64,000 nucleotides of DNA, taken from assembly GCA_024195265.1 (NCBI GenBank), contig JAJLRJ010000004.1, positions 38,060,811-38,124,810 of the forward strand. The letters are read 5' to 3'. This document shows, piece by piece, positions 12,074-24,500 of the stretch; position 1 is the stretch's first letter, and the number at the start of each line of letters is the position of its first letter. A program made the translations under genes and the position numbers. A model generated the notes under the pieces. That model made no database searches. It was not told where the DNA came from and worked only from the letters and a program-made list of their open reading frames with translations. This DNA comes from Dendrophyllia cribrosa. Its lineage: Eukaryota > Cnidaria > Anthozoa > Scleractinia > Dendrophylliidae.

Positions 12074-13465
12074 TTGACGCTAAACATCCACGAATCGCAG
12101 TACGACGACAACGTATTAAGGCAATTCTGTAGCCCTAGTTTAGCTCGTGACAAGCGACGGCATATTTTTTCAATAGTACAAAGAATTTAAGAGCATTTCT
12201 GATGCTGGAATTTTTCCTACTATACAGAAAATAATAATTAAAAGCTGGTAATTAATCGTATTGTGATAATACAATAAGAGATGAACCTCAACTTGTTCAA
12301 TCTCTGAACAGAGAACAAATAAAGTTTTTTTTACCATATATTATAGTCTGCTAGAAATGTTAAGAATTGACACTATTTTTAAGTCGTGGTGCAGGTGAAG
12401 GGAAGACAACAGTGACACATTTTTTTCTACATGATTCTCTTGTTAGATATTTTTATAGTAAACCAGGTGAAAACCAGACGAGTTGAAAAGTATTAGAACT
12501 TGCTCCAAAAACAATACAAGAGGACCGCATGAACTATTACCAATTACATGCAAACTAAGTTAACAAAAGAAAAATTCAACTCAAGAAAGCACGCCTAATT
12601 GCAACATCGAAAACAATATTTGGACATATGCTAGCATTGCATGATGGGAAAAACGTACAGGCGATAGCCCAAAGAGCACTTTGATTTCATATCTAATCAA
12701 AGTGGAAAAAATTGTTTTCCAGGCGAACAAACTAAGTATCCATTCATTAGCTATGGATTTTCATGATTTTATCCTTATGTCTTTCGTGGGCACCCAAATT
12801 AAGACCACAATATGTTATCTACCTTCACCGAAGGGTCAGAATGTTTCATCGGGTTATCCAAACGCGACAAAACATGCATTGTTCTCTGACTACTCTGCAG
12901 TGAAACGATAACAAATCATTTTCATATTAGCTTTTACGGGGGATTTGGTGTATTTGAAAAACCCAAAAATGTTTTTGTATTAATAGAAACCGAAACATAA
13001 TGGTCCAGTTTTGTCATAAATTACAAAACAAGTGTGCCAAAACTGTCGATTAGTGTCTCCTGTTATAGACGGACTGGGTCTGAATGAATTATAACTTAGA
13101 GCAGTTGTCAATTGAGTGTGGCAAAACCAAAACCAAAGTAGTTACTCTGACCAATCACAGCAATCATAAGGAATAGTACTGTAGCATGGTTTTGACAAAA
13201 AAGGTCAAAATCCCTTTAATGACTTAAATATACACAGACAATTAACAGAACATCCAGAAGTGGATATCTTGTTTATTAATAGCTCAGCTGTCACCTACAC
13301 GGGCGCTAATAAACTCGAATTACAGTTGTACTACAGAACGAATATCATTATGAAATAACTATTAATCTCTTAATACAAATTATATCCAAATCAACTCAAG
13401 AAAATTACCCTAAAATTATAAACGACTAAAGAATAAAACTCCTAAACTCCGGCAAACAACTTCTA
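12074..13465. other. Duplicated non-coding DNA upstream of gene A
   Basis: Matches 61207-62547 of copy B. A 76-codon ORF is open in both copies (12681-12911 and 61803-62033), but at least eight differences are replacements and few are silent, so it is probably not coding. Confidence 0.5.
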
Positions 13466-13705
13466 ATCAGTCGAATTTTTGTGCTATTTAGGGAAAAATA
13501 CATTTTTGTTTACCTCCAAAAAGAAATGAAAATTATTACACGAACAAGTTCTCGTTCTCATTCTGAAACGTGTTGCAGGGCTTTGTACTTAGACCTGACC
13601 TTTAAACTATTGGGACCTTGTCGCCATTTTGTGCGTGCGTTATTTAGAAATCACTATCGTTTTGATTTATAATTGGTGAACAAAAAGAGCGAGAAAGGAA
13701 TTTAC

Positions 13706-13711
13706 TTTATT
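13706..13711 (-). promoter_or_regulatory. Candidate polyadenylation signal of gene B
   Basis: AATAAA on the minus strand, 103 bp beyond the stop codon of the last exon. The position is suitable for a 3' UTR end, but the hexamer is common in AT-rich DNA. Confidence 0.4.
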
Positions 13712-13813
13712 TAGAGAAGAAACGAACGATAAATATGGACTAATAGTAATTAAAGACCTTGGAAAACGCTGGAAATAGCATTTCCAAGCCATCAGCCGCG
13801 TCGACTTTTCCCT

Positions 13814-13975
13814 CTATATCTTTAATGCCTTGGACCGTTTCCGAGAAATTGACCGGAGCTTGTCTCCCATCTCTCCCAAGGCCTTTAATATGGAATCAAG
13901 CTCATCGTCATCAACTTGACTACCATCTTGAATTTCAGGTATCTTGAAGCCTTTACCAACATCTTGTGAACCCAT
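13814..13975 (-). CDS. Gene B exon 19: C-terminal tail and stop (residues 1013-1065)
   Basis: Acceptor GATTTAG, then 53 codons and TAG. It encodes an acidic stretch (VDDDELDSILKALGEMG) and a basic end (SRKRSKALKI). A polyadenylation hexamer lies about 100 bp downstream. The exon could also look like a free-standing short ORF because it begins with ATG, but phase 0 from exon 18 reads straight into it. Confidence 0.83.
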   Translation of the reverse strand: MGSQDVGKGFKIPEIQDGSQVDDDELDSILKALGEMGDKLRSISRKRSKALKI

Positions 13976-15520
13976 CTAAATCAGTAAATGGAGCCGTTAT
14001 TTAGCTTTGTTTTATTAAATTTTATTTCGATCTAGTTCCCGTGTCAGAACCGCCCAGGATCGAAGTGAAAGCAATTCACCAGTGGTGTGGCAGTGTATGC
14101 CGCCAAGATCTCAAACATTTAGAATTTGGGATAAATGGCACTGCTCTCGTCCAATCAAAATCGAGTAGTTTTGTTAAGTATACAATAAATTACGTTAATA
14201 GCATTTTGTTTGCGATTTCCCAGATTATAACTGTGATAATGGTTTCAATAAGTGCAGAAATTAGCCCATCGCTCCTACGCTAAAAATCGGTAGAAATACA
14301 TATACGGGAATTTAGTTTTATCGACTGAGTCGATAAAGTAAGGGTTATTGACCACCGTAAAAAAATTCAAATAGCTGACGTTTCGAGCGCTAGCCCTTAA
14401 TCAGAGCATCTGAAGGGCTAGCGCTCGAAACGTCAGCTATTTAAATCTTTTTACGGTGGTCAATTAACCTTATTTTTACATGAGCTCGGATTCCTTTGTT
14501 CTTTTCGGGGGGAATATATTACATAACCCCCGAATCAACTGTCTGAAAAGCTGGGAGCGGCTTTGATTGTTTTAAGGGAAGAGCGGGGCTAATGAACAGC
14601 TAATTAAAATGCGAGGAGATTATGTATTAATATGCAAGGGAATAAGTCACTTATCCCCCTTGCATATTAATAAATAATCCCCTCGCATTTTAATTAGCTT
14701 TTCATGAAGAACAATTTTACAAATGTTCACATGGAAATATTAAACACGACGCTACAATTACGTTTCTCTCATATATAACGCTGCAAACCTGTTCACAGTA
14801 AATACAGTCAATTTGGAGGGTATTCACTCTTATCCTTCTTCCTTATTTCGTATACGAACTTGCTCAGCCAGAACGACAGTTCAAAATTGCACAGCGTCTT
14901 TAGAATTCCGCTGTTTGGAGCTACCACGAAAGTGTCGCTGTCATTTAGTGGTAAGGCGTTCCGTTCTTTAACCCAGTCATCCCAAACTCGTGTACTCCAT
15001 GCTTCATTCCTCGCCTGAATTTCCTTGTCGGTTACAGTAGTGATCCCTCGCCCGGAATTATCTTTATCGAGTTTGCACCCGCAAATAAAGATTCAAAATT
15101 GTTTTCCGAAAGCTCAATTGCAGTACCGCCGCTAAAACTGGTTTGAATAATAAACATTTCGGACTTCGAATCACTAGGCTGTTTCGAGCATTCACTACGA
15201 ACAACTAATTCGAAATGCGACTTGGAAAAATTAACATAATTAAAAAGCCGAGAACCTTGTTAATACCACCAGTGCCAGCATGGAATGTTGAAAACAAAAG
15301 AAAGGTGAACAATGGAGGCATTTTTCTATCAGTGTATTTTTGCACCCATTGAGGAATCCTCGCCATTGTAAAAATAAGCCATTTATCGGCCTTTAGCTCG
15401 GGGTTATGTGATTTATTCCCCTCGGGCAACGCACGAGGGGAATAAATCACATAACCCCTCGCTTCAGGCCGATAACCCTTACTTATCGACTCAGTCGATA
15501 AAACTGAATTCTCGTGTTTC

Positions 15521-15553
<33 letters not shown>

Positions 15554-18500
15554 ACCGACGCAGCATCACAGTTTCTCTAGAAACTAACCCCATTCATAAC
15601 TACATATATACTAACTTTGGCCACCACTCGCATTTCTGTCTGTCCCATGCCAATATAAGGGTACAACTTGTCATTCTGACTGTACTCCATAGATATCTCT
15701 TCCTCAGTAATCTGCCTTTCATTTAAAAAGAATACGATTGGAACCTTTCCATCTTTTGCCAACTCAAACTTGACTGTACAGCTGATCAAGTCCCCTTTGT
15801 AGGCTTTGGCATCTGCAATTTAAATTGTGACAGTTGATTATGTAAACACGTTGTGATGTTACCGTACGGTACACTATGCAATGCATAGTATGACTTGTCC
15901 TGAAGCTGAGAGCGTTTCGCAGAAAAATGGAAGGAGACATGAAGTGTGATTAACATACCTTTTTAAGAATAGCTTTCCATTAAAAACGCCACAATCGCTG
16001 CCAAATATCATTCTAATGAACACTGCTAGTTAACTTAAGCTGCATCGTTAACTTAATGTATTTTTATCTGATTATTGTTATTCTTAAACAGTGCGTTCCT
16101 GTTCATACCTTTTATTGAAAGTAAAAAACGGATCAAAGTATTACGTAGAAAGGTTACACTTCACATAACCAAACAAGAAAAATAATTCAGTTTTGAGAAT
16201 CAAAATACATCAAAACAGTACATCTCCTATTTTCATTGCAGTTTAAGAACCTAAAGGGGCGAGGCCTACCAATAATTTGGGGTCGGCTATTTTGCGAGTT
16301 GTGAGTTTGCGAGTTGCGAGTTTGCGAGTTGCGAGTTTGCGAGGTGCGAGGTGCGAGGTACGAGTTGCGAGTCGCGAGTTGCGAGTTGCGAGTTGCGAGT
16401 TGCGAGTTGCGAGTCGCGAGTCGCGAGTTTGCGAGTTGCGAGTTGCGAGTTGCGAGTTGCGAGTTGCGAGTTGCGAGGGTTGCGTTCACCGAATATGCCG
16501 CTGACCAGATGGTCCGCTGTTCATGTGTAGCATTTCATATCCACGAAAATCTCAGTCATCCTGTGATGTCAATTATTTTTGTAACCCTTTCACGCATTTG
16601 CAATGAACAGTTTCCAATTATTTGCATAACTTACGTTATTTTCTTGGTTTATTTCTTAGATATTATTAAAGTGTGCGCTGGATGCTCACATCCCAATAAT
16701 ACCTTTAGATGCAACGATATCGCACCAGATCCTCCATACGACATTGTCGTTTGTCATCGCGAGATTCGTCAGTGGAGAGCAAACGGACAGGTTCAACGCA
16801 GTTCCTCTCCGCAAAACGCTTATTATCATGCTGATATTGCATGCATTCAAAAGAACAATCCAAGTTTTCAAAAAAGCATGCTTGTCGTTCCAACAGGTTT
16901 GAAATCCTCTCTTAAACAGGAACACAAAGTATATTTAAGTGAACATTTTAACATTACGGTGTAAATGCTTTTGTTATGAATCGTTGGAGAATCGACACAA
17001 TTACCGAATTGTTAGACGAGAAACCTTGTATCGTATATTCGATCTGAAAATTTAACAACTTAGCTTTGAACAATGAAATGAACCATTTGAAAAGAATCTG
17101 CACGAGGATACTGAACCTAAAAACTTACTTCTGTAGAGGGTTTCCAACTAAGATTGACATGGGCTTTACATGACTCGGATCTCAAAACTGGTTGTCGTTT
17201 GGACTTCTCGGCTTTCCGTACACGTGCTTAAAACTACAACTGAAAGCTAATGTGCGTTTGTAGCCCACGTGTTGTTTTTTGGGTCGTTTTCAGTTAGCAT
17301 TAAAGGAGCTACGTCACGGACAGTAATTTTCTCGATCAATTCGTAACTCTGCCGACACCATCCTTCGTTCTGTTCGGGTTATTATTACTCACTTGGCGTT
17401 TCCCCTTCCTTAAAATATCATTTTTTAGGTTTCTTTTAATTTGAAATCAATTTTGTGCATCAGAACAATATGACTTGAAATATCATGACATGGCTCCTTT
17501 ATGTTGTTCCTGTTATCAGTGCCGAGTTTTCGTTGCGCTATGTTATGTTTTGTTGTGTTATGTTACCCCTTACGCATTTGAATAAGTTACATTAAAGAAC
17601 GTTATAAAACAGTTTTTACTTTATTTGTACGAGACTCGCAAACTCGCAACTCGCAACTCGCAACTCGCAACTCGCAACTCGCAAACTCGCAACTCGCAAA
17701 CTAGCAAACTCGCAACTCGCAACTCGCAACTTAGCTTAACTCCGATAATTTCAACAGATTTGTTATCACTTTAGGTTCTGCAGCTTCATTTGTTTGGAGC
17801 AAGTTAATAACTTTGCAGTTTGATGACAACGACAAATTAACCTATTCATGGCAGCGAGAATTATTATAGTCCAACAACAACTCAACTAGTCGATAAGGTT
17901 AAAAGTGGCTCGTTCAGCATGCACTTTCTTTGCTCTACAATTAGGACCAACTGATTGAATAGACCAGAAAAATATGATTTTGTCTTGATTGGTTTGAGTC
18001 TATACTTACAAGCGTCCGTTTAATACGGGTTTTGAACAATAGAAACAACCATTTCAGGCAACTTTTAGGTGTCTGCGTCCGCTTAATAGAGATATCCGTT
18101 TAATACATGGGAACAAAATTTTGAGAGTTTAGCTACTGTCCTTAATAGTACCGTCCCTAGCTCAATCGAGGGTGTCCGCTTAATACAGGTTTAAGGTTAC
18201 AGTGTACCTTCGGGGGTGTCTCCAGTATAACAGCTCTAGCGTCTTAAGATTACACTTAATATAACTAAACCCAGATATCAAATTAAAGCTTATAGAGCTG
18301 GCTATCTAAATATGGAAACCATTTGGTAATAAAATGAATTGTCGAATTTTTTACGACGTCTAAATTCGAACGTCCGAATCAGCTTTAAAACGCTATAACT
18401 CAAAGCGATTATTGTATTTTGCTAATTTGATTTGTTCTCGGGTTTCCGGACACGAAGCGCTAAAAAAACGTGTCGGCGATTTCCCATATTCAATTGCAGT

Positions 18501-21500
18501 GAAAAGTTACAGAATATTTTCGAAAAAGGGAGAAAACAAATTGAAGTAATCGCACGGAAATGGCTCTTGACGAAAAAGTTTTCGGAAATAAGAAATTCGC
18601 CGACACGTTTTTGTTGATTATATGTTAGCCTAGCTTGCGTCCAAATTTGAGGAAAATCGAACAAATAGGCCATTTCCGAGTTGCCTTTAGCCTCTCTATC
18701 AAAGCGAGGCTAGGTGCGAAACCTTTCATATGAAAATGAATTTTCATTCACATGCAAATAAATGTTATTATTATCAATATACGCGGCCAAATAAAAAACT
18801 GCCTTCGAGAAAACACGCGTGAGTGGCGGGCGATATTGAATTTGACGGGCTGCAAACGCATTTACGGCTCTGTTTCTGTTAAACATTTTTTTCTTATTAA
18901 ATGAATTTGTACGATTTGGCCTTGTGTATTGATAATAATGATAATCACATGACTTTTGTCGGGCATATATTTTATTTGTGTCCCTCGTAGCATCATTTGC
19001 ACCCTCGCTCCGCTCGGGCGCAAATGATACTACTCGGACCACAAATAAACTATATGCCCTCCAAACGTCATGCGATTGTCCTATTTGCATGTGAATGAAA
19101 ACTCATTTTCATATGAAAAGTTTCGCACCTAGCCTCGCTTTGATAGAGAGGCTAAAGGCAACTCGGAAATGGCCTATTCCCTTTGAGTTGTAGCTCTTTA
19201 AAGTGTCCCCTACAAGCGAAAAATTAACTTTGAGAAAACAGCGCTTAGAAAAACATATCGCTTCATAAACAAACTCCGCCCACAAAAATTATACCGTCAT
19301 TTCTCCGTCAATTTTCACTATTTTTCGATAAAGTGATGAAAGTTCATTCTGTAAACTTTATTTTGACGCCAAAAAAAAATTTCAATAAAATTTCGATCTG
19401 AAGGTACACTGTAACCTTAACTGCAAACCCATCAGACCTCGAAGCACATTCGATCCATGCCAAGCGTGGATAACGCATTTTGTATGCAACAAACCAGTGG
19501 ATAGTGTTTTTCGCGCGCTCTGATTGGCTACTCAAACTCGGAATAGTATTTGCTGTTTTAAGAGCTAGGACACCCTGTATTAAGCGGACACTACAGCATT
19601 CCTCGAGGGTGTCCGCTTAACACGGGTTTGACTGTATCTAGCAGTTCATTCTGTTTATATCGATGGGACAGATGTGATTGTTTTGGCTTCAGTTGAATTT
19701 ATCTCAACTAAGGGCGCTTACCATTTGTCAGAACTGCCCGGCCGGACCGCTCAATTCGTAAATATTATTCCATTATTTGCTAGAACTTGTCGGCCAGACT
19801 GGTAAATTTGGAAAAAGTATGCACCCTATTGATGGACCTGTAGGAACAAGTCTTCAAAAAGATGCATTCTAGTTACAAACGGACCGTTCTGGCCGGCCAG
19901 TTCTGACAAATGGTAAGCGCCCTAAGTCTATACGATTTAGTTAGCTTTCCTAAACTCTTCTTAATTCACGGGCACATGCATGGATTCGTCCTTCAGTGAA
20001 ATGTTTTTAGTTTAGTTTTTTTTCTTAAAAGAAGTAGCTCCTTACCTTCATACTTTACTCCTTCTGCACAATTAAATGCGTCAAATATTCTTCCATCATC
20101 AACGTGATATCCCACTGTTCCCAGGAACCATCCCGGAAAGGCATGATTTCCATAATCATTTCTAACAACACCTACTCCTAGAATTCGTCTTCCATCTGTT
20201 TCTTGAATGAGAACCTGTTTAAAGAAATATAAGAAGCTATTGCTTAGAAAAGGATGTAAGCTGAATTAAATTAACTTCCAGTTAGGTTAGCAAAGAATGG
20301 ACGTCTAGATTATTGATTTTCTGTAGAACAAATCCACAGGAAGTGGTATAGATAAGGTAATTAACTGTTTAACAGGTAATCACTAGCTTTGCCTTGAAAT
20401 ACCAATGAACTAACAATCCTAAAAATAGCCAAAACATTATATTTTTGCTAGTTGAAATGACGCCAAGCTACCACGCTCTTCAGTTATAAATCCACAGTCA
20501 AGCCTCTATGAAGCGGACGTCTGTTAATCGATTACCTTTAGCCTTGCAGTTTATTGCATGTTTGTTAGCTTTTTTTGGCTTTTATTCTTAGTGGTCACTT
20601 ATCAGATTTCCGAAAATCGCGCCCCATACTTACTGTAAACTTGACCTCTTTTAAACGGTCACTTTTTAGACTTCCCAATCGGCCATTTTTTTTTTACCTC
20701 CATTGAACGGTCGCCAAGTTTAATGGTCACGAATGACGCGAAGCAAAGTAAGTGACTTGCTTCACGAAATTAAGCTAAGCGGTCCTAAATCACACACGGA
20801 CAACCATAACTGATTTTTTGTTTTGTTTCGTGTTAAATATGACAGCAATGACTGATGATGATGTGGTTCACTACAGAGGCGCTTACCTTACAAACAACAT
20901 TATCAAATCTGATAGCCAGACGACCTACCTTGAACATGCAATAGACCAATTCCGATATATTAAAATTCATACTTGGCAACGAGGCTTAGGGGAATAAAAC
21001 AAAAGAAATAAATTATTCATACCTGAACCTCGATGTGATTTCTTATGTTTTATTCCCCTAAGCCTCGGAGCCAAGTATGAATTTTAATATATCGGAATTG
21101 GTCTATTACTCAATTTTTATTTTTAATATTTTGCATGTTTGCATATTTTGTTAACAATAAAATGCACATCATGTGATCAGCTTGGCAGTCTATGTCAATT
21201 CTTGCCATATAACATGCCAAATTGATAACACCTCTATTTTAATTAAAGTTGGTGATTTGCGAAGGGTTATAATAATGATAATATTTAACAAGGGAGCCCA
21301 CTTGCCTTGGCGGTTCTCAGTGGGGCCCTGGGTTACCGCTTAAGGCTAGAGCTTAAGGTGATTCTTCAGAAATAAAAACAACTTTCCATAAATGTTCCTT
21401 ACCAAGCATGTTTTTCGAAAAATACAATAAAAAAAATAGGTCACCATGCTCGCGTAAGTTCATATAGCACTCCTTACATACATATATATCACATATACGG

Positions 21501-24500
21501 ATATTTATTATATTTCTTAGTTAGTACGCGCGCTGTGATTGGTCAATTTTGCGGGCCGTATTTTTCAGTACGGCTCGCTAAATTTGAGAGTCCCAGCATC
21601 GGCCTAGCATACCCTTACAAAAGTTGTTTTCTACACTAAAAATTATCCAGAGGAAACGTTTGGAGCTAAATGGGTTAACATGTCACGTTACAAAAACTCT
21701 CCGATGAAATTAAGCTATAACTTTAGCAAATCAAAGGGCTCTTTAAGCCATCTCGTTAATGCGTTAGAACGTGAGGTTAAAAAAGAAGAATCTTGATAGT
21801 GAATATGGTAAAGATGGCGTTGTAGCATCAGACATTACGTAGAAAATGCGAGGCGCAGTAGTCAACTGGATATGGTTCTTGGCAGGATAGAGAAGATTGA
21901 GAGAAAGTTTGAAAATTCGTGTTGGTGCAAGTCAATAAAAGTTATGAGTAACAAAGAATCACGAGTGTGAATGTAAATAATTTTGATGCTAGTGAAGTGA
22001 AAGTGAAAGACTTTTTCCGCCTTGCTAGCTAATTGACGATGGAAATGTGTTGTTGGGTCAATTTGCACAATGCATTTTCAGTTATTCATTGTCTACAATG
22101 TATTTTCTGTTGGGATATTTGACAATAGAAAAAAAATTCTAAATCAAATACAATAGGTTGCCGCAATTTCAAAACAATTAAAAGCCCACAAACCTATCAA
22201 GTGATCGATAATACGTCACGTGCAGTGACTTTATATCTGATAAAAACGGTCCTATAAATTAGTATGTGGTGTTTTATTAGATATAAGGTTACTGCAGGTG
22301 ACGTATTAATATTAATTATCAAAATATCAATTGACACAACAAATGGTGACTGAATCTTTAATATTCTTTCAAGTTAAAGGCCCGGTTCAAACTTTGAACT
22401 TCACATGTGCCGAATCTAATGGAAGGAGACCGTAACAACATGTCATTTCTCTAGAGCTGCCCGTCCCCATGCCAGGACAATTTGGGCTATGTTTAGCAGA
22501 CATCGCGCCATCAGCCATTTCTTTTTCAACTCTCCAGCAGTATTCGAAAATAGAACAAAAGTCAAAATTTATGGTATTTTGCTGTTTCTACTCTTGCATA
22601 ATGAAACAGAAAGTTTTGTAGTTAGCTAAAGTATCAAGTCTGCTGTTTTATATATTTTGACGTGAAAAATGGCGGGAAAATGGTGAACACGTGTCATTTT
22701 TCGGTCACGTCTGCTATGGGCGCACTTATATAGAAAATATTGGGTCTGAAGCGGGTAAACAGGACACCACTCCTGGCGGTCACTTTTTTAGTTTCCCTTA
22801 GATCGAAATGAGGTTCATGACAGGCCTACCGCACCGACTCCGCTATGTGGTTTTGCGGTTGCGATGCATTTATATTAGCTTTCAAAGTTTGGCTGTTATG
22901 AGTATGTCGTTAAGTGATTTACGTCTTGTATGATATGATAGGCGGCGTTTTGTAAATAGTTTTCAGGAATGGTTGGTTTTGAACGAAACTCCATTTTTCA
23001 TCAGTATTTGTTTAAGGTTTTTCAGTCGTGGGTGAAATGTTGTGACAAAAGGCATTATTATCTCGTGAGTTTTATTCGTTTTGTTTTTTAATGCCAATTG
23101 CGTTCCGGCAAAAGTGAAATTCAGAATACCAGTGCATTTAGGAGGGTGCTAATGGGGTTAACAGTTAACTGACAATTGCCCAAATATATAGAAAAAAAAA
23201 ACATAGAATGCACGATCAGTACAACAAACCGCTGAGAATGGCCGGATCTGGGTTTCCAGACCTAGATCAGTATTAGTACTTGAAGTGAAACAAAAGAAAC
23301 GGCAAAAATGATCCTTACGGCAGAAAAATAGAAGCAAAAGCAAAAACAAATAAAAATAAAATAAACGTGGAATATAATAGTGCCCAATATAAAAGGGCAC
23401 TATTATATTCCACTTTTATTTTATTTTATTTGTTTTTGCTTCTGCTTCTATTTTTCTGCCGTAAGGATCAGTTTGCCGTTTCTTTTGTTTCACTCTAAAT
23501 ATATAGTAGTTAACTGATAAATGAAAAGTTAACAGTTAAGTGACATTCTATTAATTATACTAAATTAACGATTTTTGTTGTTAATAAAAGCAACAGTTTT
23601 TTCCTAACAGCAAAGCTATTTTGTGACATTTACCTGTCTCGCTGCGTGACCAGGTGACATATTAACCGATATTATATGCGAAAGGTACCAGGGTCGTAGA
23701 GCGTTGACCTTGATCTCCGTGATGGTGTCGAGTGGCGTGGTCAAAGTTATTCCGAGTTGTTATCGAGATGACGACAAAGGATCGGCATTTGAACGACACA
23801 TCGGTCGCATACCGTTTGACATGACAAAACACAATTCAATGGACATAGCTTGTAAACATTTGATCGAACAATAAGCGGAAAGTTTGGACGCGGTGTGTTT
23901 GATTTAAAGTTGTTCCGATTAGAGAAGATCGACGGGAAAGCTGTTACAAAGGCTCAGTTGGAAATGGAGCTACCTTTTCTAATGGGAAATGCGACAAGTG
24001 AGATACATGCTGTGTATTTTGTTTCGTCTTTTTGTTTAGAATTTTGTCCAGCACGCGAACGCGGGTTGACCGCGGGGTTGACCACACGAGCCCTTAAATG
24101 AGTAAGATTTCTGATTACAGCACAGGCAGCCCAACCGTGGTGTGTGAGTCACATCAAATTGCAGATTCGAAGCCGGTACACAGTAATGAAATATAGGTAA
24201 AAATACGATTTGTCACGGAATTGAGAAGCGATAGAAAAATCGAAAATATTACACAATAAAGACTTCTTACCTTTACTTTATTGTCCCTTGATGTGTCCTA
24301 ACCGGTTTAAATGCATTTTTACCACTTTTGTCACTCGCCCCACTATCCACTATAAAAGAAGGGAAGGCTGGCGACTGGAAAAGCGAAGCTCAACGCGAAA
24401 AAGCCAATAAAATTACAATAAATGAACTTATCTCCCTTCTTTTATAGTGGATAGTGGGGCGAGTGACAAAAGTGGTAAAAATGCATTTAAACCGGTTAGG

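Larger units (their letters stand above)
1480..13465. repeat. Segmental duplication, copy A
   Basis: Matches 40638-63355 in the same orientation, with high similarity in exons and non-coding DNA and interrupted by copy-specific insertions. The left break lies just before GCAATGTTTACAAAGTAAAT; the right break is near the CTAAACTCC shared with copy B at about 63330. It contains gene A exons 1-4 and the DNA upstream of gene A. Confidence 0.88.

Noticed and set aside
12681..12911. 76-codon ORF conserved between copies A and B (also 61803-62033)
   Set aside because: Conservation follows from the recent duplication; most differences change the amino acid, which does not suggest protein constraint.
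16314..16964. Plus-strand ORF of 216 codons
   Set aside because: The first third is translated TTGCGAG heptamers, which stay open in several frames because of their composition; the rest shows no recognised motif or splice context.
16292..17730. CRISPR-like or telomere-like array
   Set aside because: Heptamers without spacers, in a eukaryotic intron, and the unit is not TTAGGG.
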